Positions 43,781 to 54,999 of a stretch of DNA of 64,000 nucleotides are shown one piece after another. Source of the stretch: Isoetes taiwanensis (Eukaryota > Streptophyta > Lycopodiopsida > Isoetales > Isoetaceae). The stretch lies in NCBI GenBank assembly GCA_021234155.1, contig JAJEKV010000008.1:11152740-11216739 (forward strand), read 5' to 3'. A program made the position numbers and the translations under genes. Every line of letters starts with the position of its first letter. The stretch's first letter is position 1. The notes below the pieces were generated by a model. The model searched no databases. It saw only the letters and a program-made list of their open reading frames with translations, and was not told where the DNA came from.

Positions 43781-46228
43781 TCACCAATAGTCCCTGCAAG
43801 AACACACACCATCCTTAATGACATGAAACCGATGGGCATCCCTCACAACAATTTCCCGTGCAACCATCTTGGAGATGAACTTAGCTGCATTGTGGCAATC
43901 TGGACATTCCCGGACGTTTTTAATAATCCGAAGGGGAGTTCCAGCTGGCGTACTGATGAGACCAAACGCAAGAGCCAGCTTTTCGGTATGATAGCAAAGC
44001 ACATCATCCCTATGTTTACCAACACCATGGAAGATAGCCTTTGTTTTTGGTGCATACCCTTCCTCTTTCATGGCTTTCCTTAATCTTTCCACCTCTGCAT
44101 GGACCAAATCTATTTGAGGATGTGACCTGCCTCCTGCGACAAATTCATGTATGGTATTGTTGACTTCAATCCAGCTGCGACCAGCCTCTTTCTTTACCCC
44201 GTTTTCTATCATTGCTTCCTTAATCTTGGCCACATCACTCCATCTACCTTCTGCAGCATAAATGTTGGAAAGAACAGCATATGCCTCAGAATCCTTTGAA
44301 TCCAAGGCAAGAACATGCTCTGCTGCGAGCCTCCCTTCGTCCAAGAAACCATGTATTCCACAGGCCCCAAGGTATGTCTTCCATACTACAAGATTAGGTT
44401 TGAATGGCATTTTTATTATTAGATCCTTTGCCTGATCTAGTTGGCCAGCCCGCCCAAGTAAGTCAACTATGCATCCATAATGTTCTGTCACAGGTACAAT
44501 TCCGTGCATCTCACTCATGGAAACAAAATAGTGACAGCCTTCTCTACCAAGCCCACCATGACTACATGCAGAAAGTATGCTGATAAATGTTATGCTGTTT
44601 GGCTTTAGACCTGCTTGTTGCATATAATTCAAAACTTCTAAGGCATCCTTCCCATATCCATGCTGAGCATATGCAGCAATGATGGCAGTACATGTAACCA
44701 TATTCCTTGTGCCCATTTGGTCAAAAACTGACCGGGCTTCTTCCACTCGGCCACATTTCCCATACATATTCACTAGGCTAGTCTGCAGCATGAGGTCGTG
44801 CTCAAACTTTTTATAAAGTTTGACATGCATCTGCATTCCCTGTGATAGTGCAGCTAAGCTGGCGCATGCATCAAGAATGGTCACATAAGTAATTTTGTTT
44901 GGAACAATGTTGTCCAAATGCATTTTATAAAAATGTTGGAGGGCCCAAAGACTATAGCCACATTGAGCATAAAGTCCAATGAGAGCGTTCCATGTTACTA
45001 CATTCCGCTCGGGCAACTTTCTAAATAATGCATAAGCCTCATCTACATTACCACATCTCCCATACATATTAACTAGAGCAGTTCCTAATAAAACATCAAC
45101 TTCTAGTCCTCCATCAAGAATCATAGCATGAACAACCTTGCCTCCTGCAAGTAATTCAGCCCTAGAACATGCAGCAATAGTGGTAATAAAGGTTACCTTG
45201 CTTGGATTTGCACAACCATCCACCAGCATCTGGAAAAAAAGTTTAAGTGCCCGTTCACCTTCTCCACAATGTGCACATGCTCCAATCATAGAAGTCCATG
45301 CAACTATGCCTGTGTGTTGCATTTCATTGAAAATTGATAATGCATTTTTCAATGTTCCACAGGTTGAATACATTTTAATAAGAAGGTTCCTAATGGAAAT
45401 GCTTGATCCAAAGTTCCACTTGGCGATGGATGCATGGGCTAACTTCCCTACTTCCAAGGCACCTAAGTCAGAGCAGGTTCTCAGAACAATGGCAAAGGTC
45501 ACTTCATTTGGATGTAAGTTATCATCCAACAGCATTGACTTGAAAAGTTGAAGGGCACCATTTGCATGTCCATGTTGGGCATATGTAAAAATTATTGCAT
45601 TCCAGGATACAGCATCCAATTCAGACATCATCTCAAAGATATAGCATGCATCTTCTAAACTGTTACACTTGCCATACATATTTATAAGCGCATTACCAAC
45701 AATCACATTCAATCGAGGCCCTTTACAAATAATATAACTATGGATCAGTTTTCCTTTATCATGTTCACAAGAAGCGGAGCATGCGTTTAGTGCAGTAACA
45801 AATGTGATTTTATTCGGCTCAAATCCCTCTAAAATCATTCTATTGTAGATATCAACAGCATCCTTGCTATAACCATGCTGTGTATATGCGGACATCATTG
45901 TATTCCAAGTGACAACATCCTTACTTGGCATATCATCAAACACAGCAAGTGCATTCTCTAGACTTAGGTACTTGCCATACATTCTAATAAGAAGATTCCC
46001 AATATACAAGTCCCTGTTCAATCCAACTTTATTAATCCGATCATGCACTTCCTTTCCTTCATATACACTGCTACAATTATGCAAAAGACGAGCATATCTA
46101 TGTCTATCTGTTACCTCCAGATTATCCACCAGAGACTCCAAGCCCCCATCATGAATCTCCATTCTTGGCGCAGCCAGTGTTGAATGCAATTTACATGCTC
46201 CAACCCCCACAAAAGCATCGGTCTGCAT
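43781..46228 (-). CDS. PPR-DYW protein, organellar C-to-U RNA editing factor
   Basis: PLS-class PPR proteins bind one organellar RNA site, and the DYW domain is the cytidine deaminase that converts C to U. The 815-aa ORF is intronless and intact. A long run of PPR motifs (residues about 70-590, e.g. DVVTWNTMMSAYTQHG, NVVTWNALIGLYAQCG) is followed by E/E+ motifs (VPVTEHYGCIVDLLGRAGQL) and a full DYW domain: PG box near GRSHPQ, HTE (His747, Glu749), CPDCH (Cys775, Cys778), HRFH and CSCRDYW at the very end. All expected zinc and catalytic residues are visible. The ATG at 46228 has an in-frame TAA four codons upstream, so this start is forced unless an upstream exon exists. The N-terminus (MQTDAFVGVGACKLH) is not a strong transit peptide. 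This is the only clearly functional host gene in the window. Confidence 0.95.
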   Translation of the reverse strand: MQTDAFVGVGACKLHSTLAAPRMEIHDGGLESLVDNLEVTDRHRYARLLHNCSSVYEGKEVHDRINKVGLNRDLYIGNLLIRMYGKYLSLENALAVFDDMPSKDVVTWNTMMSAYTQHGYSKDAVDIYNRMILEGFEPNKITFVTALNACSASCEHDKGKLIHSYIICKGPRLNVIVGNALINMYGKCNSLEDACYIFEMMSELDAVSWNAIIFTYAQHGHANGALQLFKSMLLDDNLHPNEVTFAIVLRTCSDLGALEVGKLAHASIAKWNFGSSISIRNLLIKMYSTCGTLKNALSIFNEMQHTGIVAWTSMIGACAHCGEGERALKLFFQMLVDGCANPSKVTFITTIAACSRAELLAGGKVVHAMILDGGLEVDVLLGTALVNMYGRCGNVDEAYALFRKLPERNVVTWNALIGLYAQCGYSLWALQHFYKMHLDNIVPNKITYVTILDACASLAALSQGMQMHVKLYKKFEHDLMLQTSLVNMYGKCGRVEEARSVFDQMGTRNMVTCTAIIAAYAQHGYGKDALEVLNYMQQAGLKPNSITFISILSACSHGGLGREGCHYFVSMSEMHGIVPVTEHYGCIVDLLGRAGQLDQAKDLIIKMPFKPNLVVWKTYLGACGIHGFLDEGRLAAEHVLALDSKDSEAYAVLSNIYAAEGRWSDVAKIKEAMIENGVKKEAGRSWIEVNNTIHEFVAGGRSHPQIDLVHAEVERLRKAMKEEGYAPKTKAIFHGVGKHRDDVLCYHTEKLALAFGLISTPAGTPLRIIKNVRECPDCHNAAKFISKMVAREIVVRDAHRFHVIKDGVCSCRDYW

Positions 46229-46800
46229 CCTAGCTGCTTAATAAAGCATGTATTGTTAGTTATGAAATGGGTTAATGTTGAACTGAGTTGCAGCTGAAAA
46301 GAGGGGCACCTGGACTGATTTCTGATTTGTATGGCACAAATCGGATCCTTCCATTCCCGAGCTCCACATGTGGGGCTTGGCTCCACATACTCGGGCAAAT
46401 TATGTGAGGTTGAAGTACATGGTGCGTGCGCAGAAGATGTGCTCCAAAGTGACAATTAGCCCAGTCGGCAATCCGTCGGCAATCCGACGCCCGAAGGAAT
46501 TGTAGGAAAAATCGAAAGACAACTAAGATAATCGTTGATATACGCAGATTATAAAATCCAACCTCGGTGGGTCAGTCCCATAGTTTGATTGGTATAGTGT
46601 ATTGATTGGTATAGTGAATATACATTTGCCCAATTCGTTTGGTATTATGTTATTTTGCTACGTGGACTATCACAGTCGTCGGATCTGTCAATCCTACAGT
46701 CCAAACTATATGTTGGAGCCTCTGAGCACCTCTCGTTTCGCTTATGCTCATTTATGATTGGGGGCGCTTATGATTTTGAGATGTCAAATACGAGTTTGCC
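46229..46800. promoter_or_regulatory. Upstream region of the PPR gene
   Basis: Presumed promoter and 5' leader. A minus-strand frame (46455 to 46111) overlaps the PPR start in another frame and begins MSLWSTSSAHAPCTSTSHNL, a Ser/Thr-rich sequence of transit-peptide type. Joining it would need a splice or frameshift. No clear TATA box was assigned. Confidence 0.3.
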
Positions 46801-46946
46801 TAAAGTTTTGATAGTATATCGAGCCTCTATACGGCTTCCGCTTAAGGCTTTAAAATATAAAATATGGAAGCTCTAAAGTTTTGATAGTATATCGAGCCTC
46901 TATACGGCTTCCGCTTAAGGCTTTAAAATATAAAATATGGAAGCTC
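46801..46946. repeat. 73-bp perfect tandem duplication
   Basis: TAAAGTTTTGATAGTATATC begins at 46801 and 46874; both copies run to ATATGGAAGCTC. Confidence 0.95.
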
Positions 46947-47044
46947 GAACCTCTACCAAAATAACTCAATGTCCTAATAAGACTACTTTAACCAATCTAA
47001 CCAGTGAGCTAATGTGACTAATTTTTATCTTAAATCTTGTTTTT

Positions 47045-47046
<2 letters not shown>

Positions 47047-47076
<30 letters not shown>
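47047..47076. repeat. Poly(T) run of about 30
   Basis: An uninterrupted T tract. It could be the poly(A) tail of a minus-strand retro-inserted sequence to its left, but no matching body was recognised. Confidence 0.7.
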
Positions 47077-47081
<5 letters not shown>

Positions 47082-49967
47082 AACCCATTGAATTGTTTCA
47101 GGGATATGCTATGGTTTCAGGAATCCCCCTGGAACCCCCTGTTATTTTGCTACATATTGGGAGGGTATTTTGGCATTGGTTGAGGCTATGATTTCGGTAT
47201 TGTATTGTATTGAAAACAATATTTTTTTTGCCATGTGAGAGGAGCTTAATTAGTATTTTCTATTTTAGGGTGGCATTTGTGTTTTTTTATGCTTATGTCC
47301 CAAAGGTCTTATTTTGGGAATGCACGAGCTTTTTCTGGGCAAATTCTTGCATCGGATCTGCATCGGCCACAGACCCGGAACAGGCAGAGGGCAGATTGCA
47401 TGGCAGGGATTGGGTGTGAGGCGGATTGTTGCACGTCTGATGCCATCAGTTGGAGGAGCTTCAGAATTGTTGGCGAGGTAGCCACTTCAGAATTGTTGGC
47501 CAGGTAGTCAGCGGCAGCAAGAATCTGGCATGAGGTCGTTGGTGAGCGTGCTTCCTTTTAATGTGATTTGTTATAGGGGATCAATTTTGGCAGGTATTTA
47601 TTGCAAAGTGATCAGCGGCAAGGCAGTTTCGTATTGAGTTTTGTATTGGGCGGTACCTAGGTGCAATTTGCAGGGTCCTGGTAAGGCCACCTTGGCCTGG
47701 AGGTTCAAATCCTCCATGCCCTCTTATCTGCTTGGCAGGGCAGAGCAGGCTGGCTTGGAGTGCCATAGAGCATTCGATTGTTGATTTGTTAAAATATTAC
47801 CTTATTTTATCTGGCGCCATTGGTCTAAACCTATGGAGGGTTGTCTTGGTGAAAGAGCTTCGAGAGTTGGAGGCTGCGAGGCAACGTGGCGATTCTATTG
47901 TGGCTAGGTGTAGCGAAAGGCAGATGCCAGAATAGCTTCTTTCTTGTCCTCTGTTATGTATTTCAAATCCTGTGTATAAACTTGTGTATAAACCGACTTG
48001 GTTGTCTTAGCTACGCCATATAAAACGCCATGTGCTTTGGAGCAATGGTCATGTAAAAATTTCCTGTGCATTATTGACAATATAGCTTTAGTACCATATG
48101 TTCGATGCACACCATTGGAACCTGTTTTTTAATTTTTGGTCAAAATCTTAATGTCGATCAATTTGGCACAATATCGGGAATATCCCTCGGATTGATGCCT
48201 CAGAAAGAAAGATAGAATAAGGCCCATAGATGTAAAGATGGAATAAAACGACAGATAAAAACCATTCTATCTTATCTATCTATTTAATAAAAACAAATTC
48301 AAAAACTCCAATTATAAAAATGACCTACATAATGTTCTAACTCCAAGAGGACATGAGTATTATGTTTTGTACCATGTGCAGAATGCTTAAACTAGAAAAT
48401 GGCATTTGGAGCTCGTAAACTATGGAAAATTGTGTGACAGCCTTTCGATGACATGGTACAAATGTTGGGACTAGTGACGTTTGTAGCTTCACAAATTGAA
48501 ACATAAGCTAGACACCCATTTGCAACATGGACGGACTTACTAGATGTGTGATATATGTGTTATCAGGGTTTTAACGACGATAACAAGCTCCATTATCACC
48601 GAAACTCACTTTGATACCAGGGTAGCCCTTAAGGACGAAAGTTCGCCAAAAGGCTATTTTTTAAGGGTATCGAGAAATTTTGACGCTATGGTTTAGTAGG
48701 GTGCATTATAGATGAAAAAAATAAAATTAGCCAACTTTTCTACAAACAAATCGCGCTCCACATGAAAATTCGCCACATCTACTAAGTGTCATAACTATGG
48801 ATTTGCCTTATCCTCTACCCCCCTTCTCGAATATTTCTTAAGGAATCGCCTAATATTCTAGGCTTTCTACATAACCTAATCTATTCTCCATATCCATCCA
48901 GGTACATATGACAATTTTAAGAGTTATTTTTGTAGCTATTGTGTTTCAAACACTTCTAAGGATGCACTGGAGAGCATTTTTTTTACAGACCTCCCTTTTA
49001 ATAGATTTGTTTTATCTACAAGGATAAGCCACGTTCACATTTGCAAAGGTTAAGTTGTGGTATTGCATCATGCAACTATAGTTATAATGCATTTGTGTCC
49101 TTGATTAAATATGGATGCCGGTGAATAAAATTTCACCATAGAAATTGCACTTGGAAAATAAAGACACTTAAATCTTGGCAAAATAATATTGGCCATGATT
49201 CGCCTAGATTTCTATAAAGAACATTCATGTCTAGAAAACATTCGCCAGCATAACTAATCTTGCAACTCTATTATTCGCCTGACCTTCTAAATTATGCAAA
49301 GACAAATTTGGCCTTAAGGGCAACCCTGTTTGATACCCTATATTCACCTTTATATCGTGTTTTTATATGCATCTTGATATAAATCTCAAACATGCCATTA
49401 TCAAGTTTTTTCACCATTTGCTCCTTTTTGCTCTTGCTCCTCCTTGCCAAAGCACCCAAGTGCTACTTTAAGCTTTTTACCCATAAGCCAAATGCATTAT
49501 CTAGGTATAATGCCACCTTAATGGTGAATTTGCTAGCTAAGTCTAAATCGTAAAGAATTTGCTAGCTAAGTCTAAGTCGTGCAAACCTTTAGTCTTTATC
49601 TTTTCTTGGTATATTGCTCTATGTTGTATGAAGCTCATATACATGCATGCAATGTATAATGAAACTAGGTGCATTATCCAAGTATGATGCCTCCTCAATG
49701 GTGAATTTGCTAGCTATGTGTAAGTCTTGTGCATCTTCGTATAATGCTCTATGTTGTATGAAGTTCATCGTGTAAAATATGTTTGTTAACACAACAAGAT
49801 AGACCTTTCAGATTAATGTCAACTCCAACAAAATTGCTACTAAGACTTTAATTTCAACAATATAATGAACATCCTTTAGTGTCAAATAATGTAGAGAACT
49901 AGTATTATTTCCTAGTCTCAAATCTCAAATTCAATTATAAATACTTATATCACACCAAGGTCATCCG
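47077..49967. other. No convincing gene
   Basis: Short frames only. 47.2-47.95 kb is GC-richer and reads partly open (ELRELEAARQRGDSIVARCS), possibly decayed transposon sequence. 48.1-49.97 kb is AT-rich and featureless, apart from a short direct repeat GAATTTGCTAGCTAAGTCTA at about 49525 and 49556. Confidence 0.4.
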
Positions 49968-50447
49968 TGTAGTAACTGCATAGTAAACAACACTGCAAAA
50001 ATCTTCTAAACATATTGAACTACTCATATCACATTAGAGTTTAAATTCTAGGTCACATACCTCAGTCGATCTCAATTCCGATGCACCTGTTGCTAACCAA
50101 ATGCTTGTTTAATTTCATTTATGCATTCAGTCTGGCGGTATTGCCTAATCGTCTGTTGTTCTTCCATGAGATCAGGTCATGTCTTTTCAGCATTGGACCG
50201 AGATTTCAAACTACGACTCCCTTCTTAATGCTTGACCTAATGTCAACTTTCTAAGAAACACACCTTGTATATGCAATGGTTTTATTTTAAACACCATGTA
50301 TTTCTAATATCACATTGTCCCAAAGACAAATCACTACTTGTTTGCTTCAATAATCCCTTCCCATATGTATCTTCATATTAAATGCAGTACCTCCACTAGA
50401 TGATCAACATGTCCTGTGAAATTTGATATGAACTCCAATATCTTGCA
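49968..50447 (-). repeat. 3' LTR of the copia element
   Basis: Direct repeat of 53339-53845. Shared sequence runs from AGTAACTGCATAGTAAACAA to AACTCCAATATCTT. Confidence 0.65.
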
Positions 50448-50480
50448 TTCCCCTTTTCAGATCACAATTTCACAATGTCT

Positions 50481-53369
50481 TTACAGTTTATCATTCCATC
50501 CCAATGCTTTAATTAATATATCTGCCAATTGATTTTCAGTGTTGATGTAGACCAGTTGAATATGTCCTTTGCCAACCATATCTCTAATGTAGTGCATTTC
50601 CATTTCAATGTGTTTTGTTCTCTCATGAAGTACGTGATTTTTAGTCATAGCAACGCAACTCTGATTATCACAAAATAGCTGAGTACTTCCTTCTTGAGTA
50701 ATCCCCAATTCATTCAATAACCTTCTCCAAATAATCTCCTTGGCTGCTAGTGTGGTTGCAACATATTCTGCTTCTGCTGTTGACAATGCTATTGAAGATT
50801 GTTTCTTGCTCCTCCAACTTATAGGTGCTCCTTCCAGCATCAATATATATCCAGAAGTGGATTTTCTTTCATCTAAGTCCCCACACCATTCTGCATTTGT
50901 GTAACATTTTAACTGCATGTCATCTGACCTGTATATTATTCCTGTGGTATTTGTCCCCTCTAAGAATCTTAACACCTTCTTTGCTGCTGTCCAATGGTCA
51001 AGACCCAGATTATTATTATATCTGCTTAACACATTTACAATGAAAGCAATATCAGGCCTTGTATTATTGGGAATAAAGAGCAAACTTCCAACTAATTGTC
51101 TGTATGCTATTTTCTTCATTTCTTCAATCTCCCTTTCTGACTGTGGACGCATTTGCTTAGATAGTTTTGCATCCAGGAAGAATAGGTGCTTTTAATGAAT
51201 TGCAATCTTGCATATTAAATTTTTCCAGTATTGTATCAATGTATTTACTTTGGCACAGGGATATGGTTATGTTATTCCTATCTCTTTTCACCTGTACTCC
51301 TAGAAATTGTGATAGTTCACCTAGATCTGTCATTTTATATCTTCCTTTCAGCATTTCTTTACACTCCTTCATAAATTCTGAATTATTTGATGCTAATACA
51401 CAATCATCCACATAAATTGCCGTTATGCAAAAACTGTCTTCCTTCCTTAGAAGATATACGTTTTTATATCATTTGCCAGTTTTGCAAACCCTTGTTCCTT
51501 CAAGAAATCATTTATACAAGCATACCATTCCCTAGGTGACTATTTTAGACCATAAAAACCTTTTTAAGCCTCCACACCTTTCCTATTCTCTTCTCAAAGC
51601 CCTGAGCTTGATTCATGTAAAGTTTTTCTTTTAAATTTGCATTTAAGAAGGCAATGCACACATCCATGTGGTGCAAGTCCAAGTTCAATGCATTTGAGGC
51701 TGCAATAATCATCCTAATACTAGCCAGCTTGACCACTGGTGAGTAAGTTTCTTCGAAATCAATACTCCTTTTTTGTGAATAGCCTTGGGCTACAGGTGCT
51801 TTATATTTTGGAGTGCTATCAGCATTAACTTTAAGTTTATATACCCACTTGTTGCCTATTGAGTGTTTTCCCTTTGGCAGATCCATTAACTTGTATCTAT
51901 GTTCTATCAAAAGATTCCATTTCATCTAGCATAGATTCTTTCTATTTATGGCCTTCTAATCCATTTATTGCTTCTTCAAATGTTTCTGGAACATTGCCTG
52001 CATCACCATTAAAGCTTCATCCACATTCATTTCTTGAAGTTCAAATCTGTTACTCTTGCCATATGTTTTCCTGCCATATGTTGTTATGTCTAAATTCAAT
52101 TCTTCTCTAAGTCTTTCACCATTTTGTTCATTTGCATCCCCTTCTGACTCTTGATCAGAGTCTGCATAATTATCTGTATCTTCAGCTGCATTCATTTGGT
52201 CATTTTTATTCATAATTCTGTCAGAGCTTGCAATGTGTTTTTCCTCTTCATTTGTTTTCTTATCAACCATAGGTCTGTACAGCTCATTCTCCACAAACGT
52301 CACATCTCTACTTAGTATAACGTTTCTTTTCAAAGGGTTGTACATTTTGTAGCCTTTGGAATTATCATCATAGCCCCCTAAGTATGTTATGACTGACCTG
52401 TCATTTCCTTAATTCTAATTTTCCTGACCACATTTGTTCAGGGCATTTTCCTTTTAAGCTTACAGATGGCAAGGTGTTTTGTATTAGTACTATAGTTTTC
52501 ATCACTTCCCTCCAGAGGAAATTAGGTAAGTCAGCCTGTCTAAGCATGGACCTAGTAGCATTTAGTATTGTTTTGTTTTTTCTCTCTGCTATCCCATTCT
52601 GCTGAGGTGTGTAGCTGCATGTGTACTGCCTGTGTATGCCTCTATCTCTATAATACCTTTTAAATCTGAATGAGAGATACTCGCCTCCTCGATCTGAATG
52701 TACACACTTGATTTTCCTCCCAGTTTTGAGCTCCACCTCAGCTGCATACTTCTTAAAAGCTTCAAAAGCCTGGTCCTTTGATCTCAAGCAGGATATCTTG
52801 GTTTTCCTGCTAAAATCGTCTGTAAACGTTATGAAATATTTTTTTCCAGTTATCCGTATCACATTTATGGGACCGCGTGAATCAATATGGACCAATCCTA
52901 GAATATCATTTGATCTTCCCTTTGTGTTTGAGAATGGGAGCCTAAAATGCTTTCCCAACATACACCCCCTGCAAATGTAATTTTCTAATTTGCTGTCTGC
53001 AGATTTGATTCATCCATTTTTAATCATTGTTTCTACACTTTTAACATTAGTATGTCCAAGTCTTTCATGCCATGTAGCTATATTTGGTATTGTGGCCATG
53101 TTTACACTTCCAATACACTATAAATTTCCAACCCTTCTGCCTAAGAATTTCAGTTTATTTCCTTCAACGATTTTACAATGCATTTGCTCAAACATTACTT
53201 TGAATTCCATATCCACAAGTTGAGAAATTGAGATCAAATTTCTAACTAAACATGGTACACAAAGTACATTCTGCAGATTGACTATCTCTCCTTCTAAATT
53301 GAACAGCTCGAGTATTCTAACATCTTCCACCTTTTGTGTGCAGTAACTGCATAGTAAACAACACTGCAA
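50481..53369 (-). pseudogene. Copia pol: pre-integrase, integrase, RT and RNase H, broken frames
   Basis: Order on the minus strand fits Ty1/copia, with integrase before RT. 53369-53118: GAG pre-integrase region (LQNVLCVPCLVRNLISISQL). 52961-52401: integrase core with FTDDFSRKTKI, CVHSDRGGEYLS and TPQQNGIAERKN, so the D, D and E residues are present. 52345-51965: connecting region with low-complexity acidic sequence. 51925-51545: RT start (KWVYKLKVNADSTPKYKAPV; LHHMDVCIAFLNANLKEKLY). 51440-51157: YVDDCVLASNN, the catalytic YVDD. 51152-50481: RNase H (CGDLDERKSTSGYILMLEGA; STAEAEYVA). Frame changes between blocks and a stop near 51.55 kb make it a pseudogene. Confidence 0.9.
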
Positions 53370-53852
53370 AAATCTTCTATTCTATTCTATTCTATTCTAA
53401 ACATATTGAACTACTCATATCACATTAGAGTTTAAACTCTAAGTCACAGACCTCGGTCGATCTCAATTGCGATGCACCTATTGCTAATCAAATGTTTGTT
53501 TAATTTCATTTATGCATTCAGCCTGGCGGTATTGCCTAACCGTCTGCTATTCTTCCATTTTGGGATCAGGTCATGTCTTCTCAGCATTGGACTGAGATTT
53601 CAAACTATAGCTCCCTTCTAAATGCTTGACCTAATGTCAACTTTCTAAAAAAGACACCTTGTATATGCAATGGTTTTATTTTAAACACCATGCATTTCAT
53701 ATATCACATTGTCCCAAAAACTACTACTTGTTTGCTTCAATAATCCCTTCCCATATGTATCTTCATATTAAATGCAGTATCTCCCATAGATGATCAACAT
53801 ATTAGAGTTCTCCTGTGAAATTTGATATGAACTCCAATATCTTATACATGCA
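53339..53852 (-). repeat. 5' LTR of the copia element, with (TTCTA)n expansion
   Basis: Similar to 49968-50447, but near 53376-53398 it has four extra TTCTA units where the other LTR has only CTTCTAAAC. Confidence 0.7.
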
Positions 53853-53884
53853 TGTAATGTTAGAACTCTAAGCTAATTAAATCC

Positions 53885-54080
53885 TTGGCCGAACGATTAG
53901 TAAGATGCATTAATCCGGCAACTAAAATGGATGTCTTAGTCCACACTTCTTCAAGCATGCAGCAGCATCTGAATGCATTGAATGTTGTTTGCCAACACAC
54001 TAGAATGTGCGTCAATTTGGTCAAGATCAAAGTGCTTCTGGTATCATGCAACGCAGGTAGCCTTGCTTTAAGCCAGTTGA
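53885..54080 (+). pseudogene. LINE reverse transcriptase relic
   Basis: VLVHTSSSMQQHLNALNVVC then MCVNLVKIKVLLVSC aligns with LLAHTPEDMQSHLDALDTFC and MNVNLAKTKVVLIS of the LINE at 28-31 kb. Only the segment just after the YADD motif remains. Confidence 0.6.
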
Positions 54081-54091
54081 CAGCAAATCAA

Positions 54092-54998
54092 AATTTAATT
54101 TCATACTATGCATTAATTACGACCTTATGAATGCCTTGCTACTGCAAAACTGGCCCTCGATTTCTAATTGCCACATTAAAAAGAGGACAGATCCAAACTT
54201 CATTCGGTCAGTTCCCCTTGCTTCTCGTTCTCAACTCAGCTTCTTGGCCACGTCCCAGGTGCAAAAGACCAAAGCTCGATCCCTTAAACACAAACCCTTC
54301 AAGAACCTGGCAACTCACAAGGTTTACATTTCACAGGCCCTACCCTTGTCAGATTTACCAAGACCTTGCATCATGTCTTGACATAGAGGGGAGGTGTTAA
54401 CGCCAGAGCATGGACCCTAAGAAACCCCCGGAACTTGCTTGCCCCAAAAGTCCTCTTCCCAAGGCCCTGGGGACGGGCGTGCAATGTCCCCTCTCCAGAA
54501 TGTGATTTGGCTCTGCCAATGGACTGTTAACGTCGACATTGTCCTGGTGACCAAGTTTCGTCCCCTCCTCCAAGAAGCGCCAAAGTAGCTCATGTTCAGC
54601 ACTCTCGTAGTCAATTGGCTTAGGCCTTGGGGAGAGGACTTTTGGAGCAAGCAACTTCCAGGTGGTTTTTAGGGTTCGTGCCCTGGTATCAACACCCTCC
54701 CTCTACATCAAGATACGGCGCAAGGTCTGGTCGAATCTGACAAGGATATGGCCTCCGAAACGTAAACCCTGTGAGTTGCCAGGGTTTTGAAGGGTTGGCA
54801 TTTTGGGGATCGAGCTTTGGTCTTTTGCACTTGGGACATGGCCGAGAAGCTGCAGTTGAGAACTTAAAGCAAAGGGAACTGACAGAATGAAGTTTGAATC
54901 TGTCTTCCTCCCGATGTGGCAATTAGAAGTCGAGGGCCGCTTTTGCAGTAGCAAGACATTCATAAATTTGTAATTAATGCATAGTAAGAAATTAAATT
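54092..54998. repeat. Large inverted repeat of LTR-element 3' ends
   Basis: The left arm (about 54092-54470) and right arm (about 54998-54615, inverted) are clearly similar. Both read TTTAATTTC, ACTATGCATTAATTAC, TTGCTACTGCAAAA, then GACCAAAGCTCGATCCC, GGCAACTCAC and a purine stretch (TAGAGGGGAGG or TAGAGGGAGGG) followed by TGTTAACGCC or TGTTGATACC. The purine stretch plus TGTT fits a polypurine tract and LTR start, so each arm would be the 3' end of an LTR element. A spacer of about 145 bp separates them. Confidence 0.75.
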
Positions 54999-54999
54999 C

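Larger units (their letters stand above)
49968..53852 (-). mobile_element. Ty1/copia retrotransposon lacking gag and primer site
   Basis: LTR-like direct repeats flank a copia pol region. The left one is about 49968-50447; on the minus strand it begins TGCAAGATATTGG, preceded by AAAAGGGGAA as polypurine tract. The right one is about 53339-53852. The two are clearly similar but differ at many sites, so the insertion is old. Coding starts right at the 5' LTR with the pre-integrase region; gag and the primer site are missing, consistent with an internal deletion. Outer ends and target duplication were not resolved. Confidence 0.7.

Noticed and set aside
43823-45551. Plus-strand ORFs over the PPR gene
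   Set aside because: Antisense shadows of a strongly supported minus-strand coding sequence.
47645-47725. Possible tRNA: GGAGGTTCAAATCCTCC looks like a T arm and B box
   Set aside because: No matching acceptor stem, D arm or 7-nt anticodon loop could be built upstream. At most a SINE-like or chance B box.
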